Source of the DNA: Planctomycetota bacterium
Lineage (GTDB): Bacteria; Planctomycetota; UBA1135; GCA-002686595
Reading direction: 5' to 3'
Assembly (NCBI GenBank): GCA_020847695.1
Contig: JADLBP010000211.1
Location: forward strand, 83,432-147,431
DNA: 64,000 bases
Shown: positions 1-8,359 of the stretch, in pieces
Layout: each line of letters starts with the position of its first letter
Numbering within the stretch: position 1 is the first letter of the stretch
Position numbers and translations under genes: made by a program
The notes under the pieces: generated by a model
Database searches by the model: none
Seen by the model: the letters and a program-made list of their open reading frames with translations, nothing else
Told to the model about the DNA's origin: nothing

Positions 1-2
1 GG

Positions 3-323
3 TACCTCCAGAGCCACGAGGTCGATCAGATGATGGCCTTCTCGCACCTCGAGGCCGCGCTGACCGGGCGGGCGGTGGTGCGCGCGACCAACTCGGGAGC
101 GAGCGCGGTGATCGGGCCCGACGGGCTCGAGGTCGCGCGCCTCGTCGTCGACGGCTCGGACCGCGAGGTCGGCGGCAGCCTGCTCGCGACGGTGCCGGTG
201 CCCGCGCCCGGCGTCGGCGTCACCCCCTATGTACGTAGCGAGCGCCTGTGGCAGCTCGCGGTGCTGGTCGCGCCACTCGCGGCGCTGCTGCTCGCCCGCC
301 GCCGGCGCGCACCGGCGGCGTAG
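3..323 (+). CDS. lnt: Apolipoprotein N-acyltransferase, C-terminal fragment (gene begins before the window)
   Basis: The reading frame is open from the window edge and ends at a stop after about 106 residues. It contains the C-terminal catalytic-domain stretch of Lnt (HLEAALTGRAVVRATNSG, then SAVIGPDG), a well-conserved block of the nitrilase-like periplasmic domain. The last 25 residues form a hydrophobic segment followed by an Arg-rich tail, as expected for the final membrane helix. Lnt transfers the third acyl chain to lipoproteins, which fits the many lipobox proteins in this window. The catalytic Glu and Lys lie upstream and cannot be seen. Confidence 0.85.
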   Translation, partial: YLQSHEVDQMMAFSHLEAALTGRAVVRATNSGASAVIGPDGLEVARLVVDGSDREVGGSLLATVPVPAPGVGVTPYVRSERLWQLAVLVAPLAALLLARRRRAPAA

Positions 324-446
324 TCGAGCCGCGCCGCAGGCGGTCGCCGTCGAGCGCTCCGACCCGCGCCGCGTGATCGGCCGGCGTAACCGGGCGGCCG
401 AGCCAGGTAATCACGCCGGTGTCGATGACAGACGGGCCAACGTCCC

Positions 447-476
447 TTGACCCTCGCTCGACACCCTCCCTATACT
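447..476 (+). promoter_or_regulatory. Sigma-70-like promoter for the coiled-coil protein gene
   Basis: A TTGACC -35 element (447-452) and a TATACT -10 element (471-476) are separated by 18 bases. This is one of the best matches to the housekeeping consensus in the window. It would give a 5' leader of roughly 145 nt before the ATG at 627. The rest of the 324-626 gap shows no convincing gene. Confidence 0.7.
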
Positions 477-626
477 CCCCGCCCTCTCCAGTTCGACTCC
501 GGCCCACCCAGACTCTGATCCGCGCCCGGTGCCAGCCCCTGCGCCCCGCACCCCGCGCGCGTCCCCAAAGCCGAAGACGAACGGGTCCCCATCCGACTCT
601 CGACACCCCGCCCTTCTCATCGACGT

Positions 627-1484
627 ATGAGCACGATCGGCAAGATCTTCATCATCCTCAACGCGCTCCTCGCCGCGGCCTTCCTGGGCTACGCGGTTCA
701 CTCGCTCGGGAAGACCAAGCAAGTGATGGAGGATCACAAGAAGGTCCTGGCGGAACGCGACGCGAAGGTCGCCGACCAGGACAAGCAGATCGCCGACCTC
801 AGCACCCGCCTCAACGGCGAAACCGGTGCGAAGGACGCGGCGCGCGCCGAAGCGGTCAACAACAAGGACCTCGCCGATCGCAACCAACGCGACCTCGACG
901 CGGCGAAGGACGAGAGCTCGAAGCTCAAGTCGCAGCTCGACAAGATCAGCGAGAGCCTCGGCGGCTTCAACACGACCAACCAGGACCTGATCGCCGCCAA
1001 GGACAAGGCCTTCGCGGAAGCCCGCGACGCCGAGAAGGCGCGCGACCAGGCGCTGGAAGAGAAGATGGCGGCCGAGAAGGCGCGCCGTGACGCGGAAGAC
1101 GCGCTCGCCGCCGCGAACGTCGAGATCGAAGGCCTGAAGACCGAGGTCGCCTCGGCCAGCCAGAACATCGACGACCTGAACACCAAGCTCAGCACGGTGG
1201 TCGCGGTCACCGGCGTCGATCTCCAGAAGATCACCGCCCAGCCGCAGATCGACGGCGCGGTGATGGGGATCTCCTACGACATCAAGCCGGGCCTCCTGAC
1301 GCTGAACGTCGGCTCGGACGCGGGCGTCACCGCCGGCATGACCTTCGAGATCTACCGCGGCAGCACCTACAAGGGCCAAGCGCGCGTCCAGAAGGTCCTG
1401 AACAACATGTGCTCGGCGCTGATCACGCGCCCGGTCGCCGGTCAGACGATCGGCCAAGGCGACAGCGCCTCGACCCGCCTCTGA
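627..1484 (+). CDS. Membrane-anchored coiled-coil protein of unknown function
   Basis: This 285-residue protein starts with a hydrophobic N-terminal anchor (about residues 5-25). A long charged heptad-rich region full of Ala, Lys, Glu and Asp follows (about 30-200) and is very probably a coiled coil. The C-terminal 75 residues form a compact beta-rich segment containing a G-S-D-A-G-V-T-A-G-M turn, similar to small beta-barrel modules of envelope proteins such as the MreC or FlgT C-terminus. It sits behind its own promoter and is followed 31 bases later by a small membrane protein gene, so the two probably form an operon that ends at the terminator at 1741. It is likely a periplasm-facing envelope scaffold. 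I do not recognise a named family. Confidence 0.8.
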   Translation: MSTIGKIFIILNALLAAAFLGYAVHSLGKTKQVMEDHKKVLAERDAKVADQDKQIADLSTRLNGETGAKDAARAEAVNNKDLADRNQRDLDAAKDESSKLKSQLDKISESLGGFNTTNQDLIAAKDKAFAEARDAEKARDQALEEKMAAEKARRDAEDALAAANVEIEGLKTEVASASQNIDDLNTKLSTVVAVTGVDLQKITAQPQIDGAVMGISYDIKPGLLTLNVGSDAGVTAGMTFEIYRGSTYKGQARVQKVLNNMCSALITRPVAGQTIGQGDSASTRL

Positions 1485-1515
1485 TCCCGGCCCACCCCCG
1501 AAGGGACTACGAACC

Positions 1516-1722
1516 ATGGCCAAGAGCACTCGGATGAGCAAGCGCGCGGCGTCCTCGCCGACGCCGGTCCAGCAAGCGCAAGTCGTCGAGGCGTCGGCTT
1601 CCAGCGAAGCCAGCGTCTACACCGGGGTCGCGATCGTCGCGACGCTCGTGTTCCTCGTCGCCTGCATCATGATGGATCACGAGCTCGGACCGCTCGGCAG
1701 CGGCCTGTTCTTCAAGGGCTGA
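1516..1722 (+). CDS. Small single-pass membrane protein, unknown function
   Basis: This 68-residue protein has a Lys/Arg/Ser-rich N-terminus, an acidic/Ser stretch, and one clear transmembrane helix at about residues 35-53 (YTGVAIVATLVFLVACIMM). A short Gly-rich tail follows. The upstream sequence contains AAGGGA about 10 bases before the ATG as a ribosome binding site. It follows the coiled-coil protein gene closely and is closed off by a strong terminator just downstream. No family is recognised. The anchoring helix and the operon context suggest an envelope role. Confidence 0.7.
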   Translation: MAKSTRMSKRAASSPTPVQQAQVVEASASSEASVYTGVAIVATLVFLVACIMMDHELGPLGSGLFFKG

Positions 1723-1740
1723 GCTCCCGCTTCGAACCAC

Positions 1741-1782
1741 GCGCGGCCGTCGTCCTCTCCGGACGGCGGCCGCGCTGCTTTT
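1741..1782 (+). terminator. Strong intrinsic terminator
   Basis: Bases 1741-1755 pair with 1761-1775 over 15 positions, including one G-U wobble, around a 5-base loop. A T-rich run (TGCTTTT) follows. It lies 18 bases after the stop of the small membrane protein and separates that unit from the mre operon. Confidence 0.85.
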
Positions 1783-2148
1783 CGGCCCGGGCCTCGCGCC
1801 CGGCGTGAGCTCGCCGTGAACTCGGGCGCATCCGCCGTTCGAAGGGCGCGAGCCGCCGCGCTCGCGAGCGAGCTCTCGACCGGTGCGAGCGCGTCGCATC
1901 GAGACGATCGAGACCTCGGCGTGTGCGCCGCGTCGCTCGCCGTGAACGCGCCGTCCGCGCGGGCACGCCGTTCGGGACGCGCATTCCGCGCGATCCACGC
2001 TAGAATCCGCGCGTTCTGCGGGGCGGAAGCTCGACGCGCGCGCGACGCGCCGGATGCCCGCCCGCGCACGCCGCGCGTCGGCGTGCGAAAGCGAGAGAGG
2101 GACACACGAGCGCGCTCGAGCGAGTCTCAGTGAGAAGGGTACGGGGTC
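1783..2148. other. Gene-free upstream region of the mre operon
   Basis: No convincing coding sequence was found in these 366 bases; the open frames have shadow-like composition. A TAGAAT hexamer at 2001-2006 could be a -10 element for mreB, but no good -35 element sits at the right distance. An AGAAGG ribosome binding site lies at about 2133-2138, ten bases before the TTG start of mreB. Confidence 0.4.
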
Positions 2149-3207
2149 TTGGAATCCAATCCGTGGCAATGGGTGCTGGGTCGATTCTCCGTCGACATGG
2201 GGATCGATTTGGGCACCGCCAACACGCTGGTCACGGTGCGCGGGCGCGGCATCATCCTGAATGAGCCCAGCGTCGTCGCCGTGAAGAAGGGCACCAACGA
2301 GGTGCTGCTCGACGGCATGGCGGTCGGCAAGGCCGCGAAGGACATGCTCGGCAAGGCGCCGTCCGGCATCGAAGTCATCCGTCCGCTGCGCAACGGCGTG
2401 ATCGCGGACTTCGAGGTGACCGAGCGGATGCTCCGCTACTTCATCACCAAGGTCCACGAGGGCCGCACGTGGGTGAAGCCGCAGGTGGTGATCTCGGTGC
2501 CGGTCGGCATCACCGCGGTCGAGCGTCGCGCGGTGATCCACTCGGCGGAACGCGCCGGCGCGCGCCGCGTGTTCCTGATCGACGAGCCGATGGCCGCGGG
2601 CATCGGCGTGCAATTGCCGGTGACCGAACCGCGCGGCTCGCTGATCGTCGACATCGGCGGCGGCACGAGCGAGATCGCGGTGATCGCGCTCGCCGGCCTG
2701 GTCTGCGCGACCAGCTTGCGCATCGCGGGCGACGAGCTCGACGAAGCGATCATGAACCACCTGCGCCGCCACCACAACTTGGCGATCGGCGAGCAGAGCG
2801 CGGAGCGCATCAAGCTGACGATCGGCTCGGCGTGGCCGCTCGAGCAAGAGCTCTCGATGACCGTCGCCGGCCGCGACACCGTCCACGGATTGCCGCGGCG
2901 CACGTCGGTGACGTCGATCGAGATCCGCGAAGCGCTCTCCGGTCCGGTGCGCCAGATCTGCGAGGCGACGCGCTCGATCCTCGAGGAAGCGCCGCCGGAA
3001 ATCTCCGCGGACATCGTCGAGACCGGCGTCACGCTGGTCGGCGGCGGCGCGCTGCTGCCCGGCCTCGCCAACGCGATGAGCGAACTGCTCGGCATCCCGG
3101 CGCGCGTCGCCGAGGATCCGCTGACGGCGGTCGCGCGCGGCACCGGCGTGTTCCTCGAGCGCCTGGACGACTTCTCGTCGGTGCTCTCGACCGACGACGA
3201 AGGCTGA
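2149..3207 (+). CDS. mreB: Rod shape-determining protein MreB (actin-like)
   Basis: The 352-residue protein matches MreB along its whole length. It has the phosphate 1 motif MGIDLGTANTLV, the phosphate 2 motif LIVDIGGGTSEIAVI and the adenosine motif VTLVGGGALLPGL, and is of normal family size. MreB polymerises beneath the inner membrane and guides lateral wall synthesis. The start is a TTG preceded by AGAAGG; the first residues (MESNPWQWVLGRFS) include an aromatic-rich amphipathic stretch that may bind the membrane. It is the first gene of mreB-mreC-mreD-mrdA-rodA. The start codon choice is inferred from the ribosome binding site and the family alignment. Confidence 0.95.
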   Translation: MESNPWQWVLGRFSVDMGIDLGTANTLVTVRGRGIILNEPSVVAVKKGTNEVLLDGMAVGKAAKDMLGKAPSGIEVIRPLRNGVIADFEVTERMLRYFITKVHEGRTWVKPQVVISVPVGITAVERRAVIHSAERAGARRVFLIDEPMAAGIGVQLPVTEPRGSLIVDIGGGTSEIAVIALAGLVCATSLRIAGDELDEAIMNHLRRHHNLAIGEQSAERIKLTIGSAWPLEQELSMTVAGRDTVHGLPRRTSVTSIEIREALSGPVRQICEATRSILEEAPPEISADIVETGVTLVGGGALLPGLANAMSELLGIPARVAEDPLTAVARGTGVFLERLDDFSSVLSTDDEG

Positions 3208-3246
3208 ACGACCCGCGCGTCCGCGAGCGGCTAGGAGGCGATCGCC

Positions 3247-4626
3247 GTGCGTCTGACCTATGCACGCGCGCTCTACCTGATCCTGTTCGTCGCGGCGTTG
3301 GTGTGCTCGCTCAAGCCGATGCCGTCGGTCGACGCGGCGCTCGAGCGAGCGAGCTCGCCGCTGCGCCTGCTCGCCGAGCTCGCCGCGCCGGCCGAATGGG
3401 CGCGTTCCAGCCGCGTCGAGGCCGCGGTCGCGCACCTCGCGAGCACCGCGGAACGCGAGCAGGAGCTGCGGCGCGAGCTCTACGCCGACGAGTGGCGCTT
3501 CACGTTGCCGCAGAGCCCGGAGCTCGCCGCCGGGCGCCGGTTCGTCCGCGGCGACGTCGTCGGACGCGGCGAGACGTCGCGCGATCGGCTCGAAGTGCAC
3601 CTCGAGAGCGCGGACGCGTCGGGCATCGAGGTCGGCATGCCGGTGATCTCTGGCGACGCGTACGTCGGCCGGGTCGCCGAGCTCGAACGCGCGCGCCCCG
3701 GCGTCGCATGGATCGAGCTCGTCACCGCGCGCGGCGCGTACGTCGGCGCGCGGGTCGACGTCGAGCGCACCCAGCGGAGCGCGTCGCTGGTGGTCGGCGG
3801 CGTCAGCGGCGCGTCGGCGAGCACCGCGCACGCGTACCTCGCGGTGCACCACCCCGAGGATCCCGAGCTCTTCGAGGGCCGCGTCGTCGTCGACGAGACG
3901 TGGTCGCACTTCGAGCGCTTCGCGGAGGAGTCGCGCGGGTTCGAGCTCGGCTACCTCGAGCGCGACCCGTCCGGCGCCGCGGGCGTGCGGCCGACGCTCG
4001 ACTACCAGAACGGCCTCTTCCACGTCGCGGTGGTCTGCCCGGCGGGCGTCGCGCGCGGCGAGGAGACCGCGCACGTCGACGAGCTCGAGAGCGGACGCTG
4101 GGTGCGAGCGCGCGTGCTGTCGTCGCGCGACCCGGCGCGCGCGTGGGGCGGCATCGTGCTCGCCGCGGGCTCGAGCGACGGCGTGCGCCCGGGTTCGGCG
4201 GTCGTGTTCGGCACGCGGCTGGTCGGTCGGGTGGAGGCCGTGTCGCGCTGGAGCGCCAAGGTCAGTTTGCTCGCGTCGCGCGGCTTCGCGCTCGGTGCGG
4301 TCGCGCGCGTCGCGAGCGACGAGCGGCCCGCGGCGCTCGGCGAGATCCGCGCGCTCGGCGGGCGCGACGAGCAGGGCGCCGCGCGGTTCGTGTGGAGCGC
4401 GCCGCGCGAGCTCGCCGGCGAGGCCGGCGCGACCTCCGACGCGATCCTTTTCACCGGCTCCGGCGACCGCGGCGTGCCGCGCGGGCTGATCGTCGGGCGC
4501 GCGGCGCTGCCCGCGCACGCGCGCGCGAGCGTCGAGTTCGGCCTGACCGAGTTCGCCGACGGCGCCGAGCTCGGCGAGGTCTGGGTCTTCGCGCCCGAAG
4601 AGCCCGCCACGGAGGGCGCGCCGTGA
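3247..4626 (+). CDS. mreC: Rod shape-determining protein MreC, with an apparently duplicated core
   Basis: The GTG start is preceded by AGGAGG. The 459-residue protein has an N-terminal membrane helix (about residues 8-20) and a short helical region. It then has two segments that each resemble the MreC beta-barrel core: about residues 100-175 (SGIEVGMPVISGDAYVGRV) and about 290-375 (SSDGVRPGSAVVFGTRLVGRV). Typical MreC has about 270-370 residues and one such two-barrel core, so this copy is long. MreC sits in the periplasm and links MreB to PBP2. It overlaps the next gene by the sequence GTGA. The duplication reading is by eye from the repeated DGV-x-PG-x-x-V...LVGRV pattern. Confidence 0.88.
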   Translation: MRLTYARALYLILFVAALVCSLKPMPSVDAALERASSPLRLLAELAAPAEWARSSRVEAAVAHLASTAEREQELRRELYADEWRFTLPQSPELAAGRRFVRGDVVGRGETSRDRLEVHLESADASGIEVGMPVISGDAYVGRVAELERARPGVAWIELVTARGAYVGARVDVERTQRSASLVVGGVSGASASTAHAYLAVHHPEDPELFEGRVVVDETWSHFERFAEESRGFELGYLERDPSGAAGVRPTLDYQNGLFHVAVVCPAGVARGEETAHVDELESGRWVRARVLSSRDPARAWGGIVLAAGSSDGVRPGSAVVFGTRLVGRVEAVSRWSAKVSLLASRGFALGAVARVASDERPAALGEIRALGGRDEQGAARFVWSAPRELAGEAGATSDAILFTGSGDRGVPRGLIVGRAALPAHARASVEFGLTEFADGAELGEVWVFAPEEPATEGAP

Positions 4627-5162
4627 CCAAGAGTCCGTGGCTCGCGTGGTTCTTGCTCTGCGTGTGGTCGCTGTGGGCGTCCGCGGTCGAAGCGCGGCTC
4701 GCCGATCCGTTCGGGCCGTTCGCGCCGGCGCTCGGATCGATGCTGGTGCTCGGACTCGCCGCGCGGCTCTCGACCGGTCAGTCGTTCGGGCTCGCGCTGG
4801 TCGGGACGTGCGGCGCCGCGGCGCTCGGCACGCAACCGGTCGCCGCGGTGCTCGCGGCGTTCCTCGGCGTGCTGCTCTTCCTGCGCATCGTTCGATCGGC
4901 GCTCGACGTGTCGTCGCCGCTGGTGCTCGCGGTCGCCACCGGCATCGCCGTGTTCGGCGCGCAGACGTGGGGCGAGCTCGTCCGCGAATCGCGCTTGGTG
5001 CACGGGCTCGCGCTCGCCGACGGAGCGCTCTGGCGGTCGCTCGCGACCGCGGTTTCGAGCGGCGTCGCGATGCTTCTCGTCGGGCCCGCGATCGCCTACC
5101 TTCCGGGAGTGACGCCGCTGAAGAGGAACTCCCCGTGGTCCAACGTCGCGTCGGTCCGCTGA
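4623..5162 (+). CDS. mreD: MreD-like rod-shape membrane protein
   Basis: The GTG start overlaps the mreC stop (GTGA), so translation is probably coupled. The 179-residue product is almost entirely hydrophobic, with about five predicted membrane helices, and is of normal MreD length (about 160-180). MreD sequences are poorly conserved, so the identification rests on size, membrane topology and its fixed position between mreC and the PBP2 gene. The 3' end overlaps the start of the next gene by 28 bases. Confidence 0.75.
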   Translation: MTKSPWLAWFLLCVWSLWASAVEARLADPFGPFAPALGSMLVLGLAARLSTGQSFGLALVGTCGAAALGTQPVAAVLAAFLGVLLFLRIVRSALDVSSPLVLAVATGIAVFGAQTWGELVRESRLVHGLALADGALWRSLATAVSSGVAMLLVGPAIAYLPGVTPLKRNSPWSNVASVR

Positions 5163-8100
5163 TCGCGCTGGTGGTCCTGGGGCTCGGCGTGCTCGTCGCG
5201 CGCCTGTTCCAGATCCAGGTGGTCCAGCACCGCACGTGGGCCGCCGAGGCCGCGAACCTCGTGCGTTCCGGCAGCGTCGTGCCGTTCCAGCGCGGTGCGA
5301 TCCTCGACGCGCGCGGCCGGCCGCTCGCGCACGAGCGCCGCGCGTTCCAGGTCGAGTTCTGCTACCGCGACTTCCGGCGCGCCAATCCGTTGGGCGCGGT
5401 CGTGCACGCGCGTTCGGCGTTGTTCGCGCGTCCGGTCGGCTACGCGGAGACGCTCGGCGAGCTCGCGTCCGCCGCACGGACGCTCGCGCTGCTGTCGCCT
5501 CGCTCGCTCGCGGCGTTCGCGCGCGGCGAAGGGCTCGCGCTCGGAGGCGGCAGCGCCGTCGCGCCGAGCTCGTCGCCCGCGGAGGACCAGTGTGCCGCGC
5601 GCGCCGCCGACGTGCGCTTCTACATCGGTTCGTTGCTCGAGTTCACGCTGAAGGAGCGCCGCGCGCTGCGCGACGCGATCGCGAACGAACGCGAGATCGA
5701 GTCGTACGCCGCCTTCGCCGCGAAGGCGCGCGGCGTGACCGTCGAAGAGGTGCTCGCGGCGCTCGAGCGGCGCGTCGGCGAGTCGGTCGACGATCTCGGA
5801 AGGCTCGCGGCGCTGCTCTCGCGCGAAGGCGAGTCGCGCGCGGCGAGGTCGGATCCCGCGACGGCGCTCGCCGGGCTCTTCAGCGAGCTCGAAGGCTGGC
5901 GCGCCGAGGTCGAGGACGAGGTCGCGAGCGAGCTCTTCGCGCGCGCCGCCGGTTTCCGCGTCGGTCGACTCGACGCGCGCACGGTCGAGGCGGGCTTCGA
6001 CCTGACGTGGCTCGCGCGCGTGCTCTGCTGGGACGACGCTCGCGTCGCCGAATGGATCCAGCGCGAGCGGACGACGTGGCTCGAGAGCATCGCGCAATGG
6101 GGCGTGCCGACGGTGCTCGCGGAGATCCAGCTCGCGCCCGAGGACGAGCGCCGCGCGGTCGCGTTGGTCGGCGAGCTCGCCGCGCAGATCGCGCCCGCCG
6201 ACGACGGCGGCGCCGAGCGCCGGCGCGCGTGGGCCGAGGACCGGCCGCTCGACTTCACGGCGTTCGAGCGTTGGCTCGTGCTCGGTGAGCTCGACGATCT
6301 GACCCTCGCGTCGTGCCCCGGCGGTCTCGGCGACGAACGCGAGCACACGTTCCCGTTCCAAGACCTGCGCGGCGACTCGGGCGCCGGCGTCGATCCGTGG
6401 CAACGCGTGGCCGCGCTCGAGCTCGCGCTGCGCGGCGAGAACGCCGCCGACTCCGCCGCGGTGCAGAGGCGCGCGGCGGAGTGGTATCGCCGCTGTGTCG
6501 ACGACTGGGACTCGAGTTGGATCGCCGCGAACGTCGAGGCGCTGATCGTCGCGTGCGACGCGCGCTTGCAGCGCGAAGCGGCGCGCGAGCTCGATTCGCT
6601 GTTCGCGTGCGCGGAGATGGAGGAGCTCGGCGCGACCAAGCGCCTGCTCTGGAACCCCGCGCGCATCGCGCTCGCCGGCGAGCAGGTCGCGTACGTGCAG
6701 AAGGACCGCGGCAACCGGCCGTTCGTCGTCGAGGAGGAGCCGCCGTACGAGCTCGTCGAGACGCTTTCGCGCTACCGCGCGCGCTTCGCCGGCTTCTCGG
6801 TCCGCGCGCGTCAGGAGCGCGTCCGCGAGGTCGATCCGTCGACCGGGCGCACCGCGGCGGCGGGCTTGATCGGCGGGCTCGGCGAGCCCGGCATGGTCGA
6901 GCTGCGGCGCCAACGGCGCGACGCGCACGAGCTCGCGGCGCTCTTGCGGCAGGGTTCGCGCAACGAAGCGGAGGCGCAGCGGCTCGCGGAGCTCGTCGCG
7001 AGCGTCGACCGCCCCGGCGAGAAGCGCGGCACCAGCGGCCTCGAAGGCTACTTCGATCCCGAGCTCTCCGGTCACAACGGTTATCGCGAGAGCCGCGGGC
7101 TGCAGGAGCTCTCCGAGCGCGACGCCGGCCGGCGCGACGTCGATCTCGACGCGCGCGACGGCAACGACGTCGTGCTGACGCTCGACCTCGACCTGCAGCG
7201 CGCCGCGGAGTGGGTGCTCCAGCATCCCGTCGGCGATCCCGATCCCGATCGACGCGACGAGCGTTGGCTCGCCGCGCCGGTCGGTGCGATCGTGTTGCTC
7301 ACGGTCGACGGCGACGTGCTCGCCGCGGCGTCGGTGCCGCTCGACGATCGCGGCGAGACGGCGACGTCGAACCACCGCGACCTCGCGGTCGATCGCACGC
7401 TGCGCATCTTCGATCACCAGCCGCCGGGCTCGGTGTTCAAGCCGTTCGTCGCCGCATGGGCGCTCGATCACCTCGGGCTCGATCCGACGCGCACGGTGCT
7501 CTGCCAGGGCGCGCCCGGCGATGGCGCGAACTACAAGGGCCTGCACTGCGCGAGCACGTACGGCCACGGCACGGTCGACCTCGCGGAAGCGCTGAAGCTG
7601 TCGTGCAACTGCTACTTCGCGTGGCTCGGCGAGCAGTTCGACGACGCGGCGGCGGTCGCGTGCCTCGAGACGTTCGGATTCGGGGCGCCGACCGGGATCA
7701 AGACGTTCGGCACGCGCTCGGCGTGGCGCGAGGACACGTGGCGGAGCTACTCCAAGCTGCGCTTCACCAACGTCCGCCAGCGGCTGTCGTTCGGAAACGG
7801 GCTCTCGGTCGTGCAAGCGACTCCGATGCAGGTCGGGCGCGCGCTGTGCGGGCTCGCGACCGGCGAGCTGCCCGATCTGCGGCTCGCCGCGGAGATCGGC
7901 GGCTCCGCGGTGCCGAAGTCCGCGCGGCCTCTGGAGATCTCCGCCGCGGCGCGCGAGCGCGTGCGCGCGGCGATGCTGACCGTCGCGAGCGACGCGCGCG
8001 GCACCGCGCACGCCGCGCTCAGCTCCGAAGACCTCGGCTTCGCCGTCGCGGTCAAGACCGGCAGCGCGGACTACAAGGCGCTGCCGAAGGGCGCGAGCGC

Positions 8101-8359
8101 CGACGGCTCGAACAAGGTGCGCAAGCACACGTGGATCGGCGGTTGGCTGCCGGCGGAGGATCCCAAGCTGGTGTTCGTCGTCTTCGAGTTCGACACGCTC
8201 GCGACCGCGAGCCACGGCGCGGTGTGGCTCACGCAGGAGTTCCTGCAGCGCGACGAAGTGCGCGCGTGGCTCGCGGCGCAAGCCGCGGCCGACGCCGCGC
8301 GCGCCGTCGAGGCGTCGGCGCCCGCAGCCGGCGACGAAGCCGTGGAGCCGAAGCAATGA
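5135..8359 (+). CDS. mrdA: Penicillin-binding protein 2 (elongasome transpeptidase) with a very large pedestal insertion
   Basis: The GTG start is preceded by AGAGGA and overlaps the mreD 3' end. The 1074-residue product has an N-terminal membrane helix (about 7-22) and a dimerisation-domain start (RGAILDARGRPLA). Its C-terminal transpeptidase domain carries all catalytic motifs: S766-V-F-K769, S823-C-N825 and K974-T-G. PBP2 usually has 600-700 residues. The extra sequence is a helical, charged region between about residues 80 and 590, ahead of the family block around GLEGYFDPELSG. PBP2 crosslinks lateral-wall peptidoglycan with RodA, which is encoded next with an ATGA overlap. The insertion has no family I recognise. 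Confidence 0.92.
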   Translation: MVQRRVGPLIALVVLGLGVLVARLFQIQVVQHRTWAAEAANLVRSGSVVPFQRGAILDARGRPLAHERRAFQVEFCYRDFRRANPLGAVVHARSALFARPVGYAETLGELASAARTLALLSPRSLAAFARGEGLALGGGSAVAPSSSPAEDQCAARAADVRFYIGSLLEFTLKERRALRDAIANEREIESYAAFAAKARGVTVEEVLAALERRVGESVDDLGRLAALLSREGESRAARSDPATALAGLFSELEGWRAEVEDEVASELFARAAGFRVGRLDARTVEAGFDLTWLARVLCWDDARVAEWIQRERTTWLESIAQWGVPTVLAEIQLAPEDERRAVALVGELAAQIAPADDGGAERRRAWAEDRPLDFTAFERWLVLGELDDLTLASCPGGLGDEREHTFPFQDLRGDSGAGVDPWQRVAALELALRGENAADSAAVQRRAAEWYRRCVDDWDSSWIAANVEALIVACDARLQREAARELDSLFACAEMEELGATKRLLWNPARIALAGEQVAYVQKDRGNRPFVVEEEPPYELVETLSRYRARFAGFSVRARQERVREVDPSTGRTAAAGLIGGLGEPGMVELRRQRRDAHELAALLRQGSRNEAEAQRLAELVASVDRPGEKRGTSGLEGYFDPELSGHNGYRESRGLQELSERDAGRRDVDLDARDGNDVVLTLDLDLQRAAEWVLQHPVGDPDPDRRDERWLAAPVGAIVLLTVDGDVLAAASVPLDDRGETATSNHRDLAVDRTLRIFDHQPPGSVFKPFVAAWALDHLGLDPTRTVLCQGAPGDGANYKGLHCASTYGHGTVDLAEALKLSCNCYFAWLGEQFDDAAAVACLETFGFGAPTGIKTFGTRSAWREDTWRSYSKLRFTNVRQRLSFGNGLSVVQATPMQVGRALCGLATGELPDLRLAAEIGGSAVPKSARPLEISAAARERVRAAMLTVASDARGTAHAALSSEDLGFAVAVKTGSADYKALPKGASADGSNKVRKHTWIGGWLPAEDPKLVFVVFEFDTLATASHGAVWLTQEFLQRDEVRAWLAAQAAADAARAVEASAPAAGDEAVEPKQ

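Noticed and set aside
1816..2133. Small plus-strand open frame before mreB.
   Set aside because: The product is Arg/Ala-rich with no pattern, has no ribosome binding site, and overlaps the probable mreB leader.
1507..5235. Very long open frame on the minus strand (over 1200 codons) opposite the mre operon, and similar ones elsewhere, for example 5096-8356 and 40063-44766.
   Set aside because: They are mirror frames of high-G+C coding DNA. Their products are Arg/Ala/Asp-rich with no family pattern, while the opposite strand encodes clear conserved proteins.
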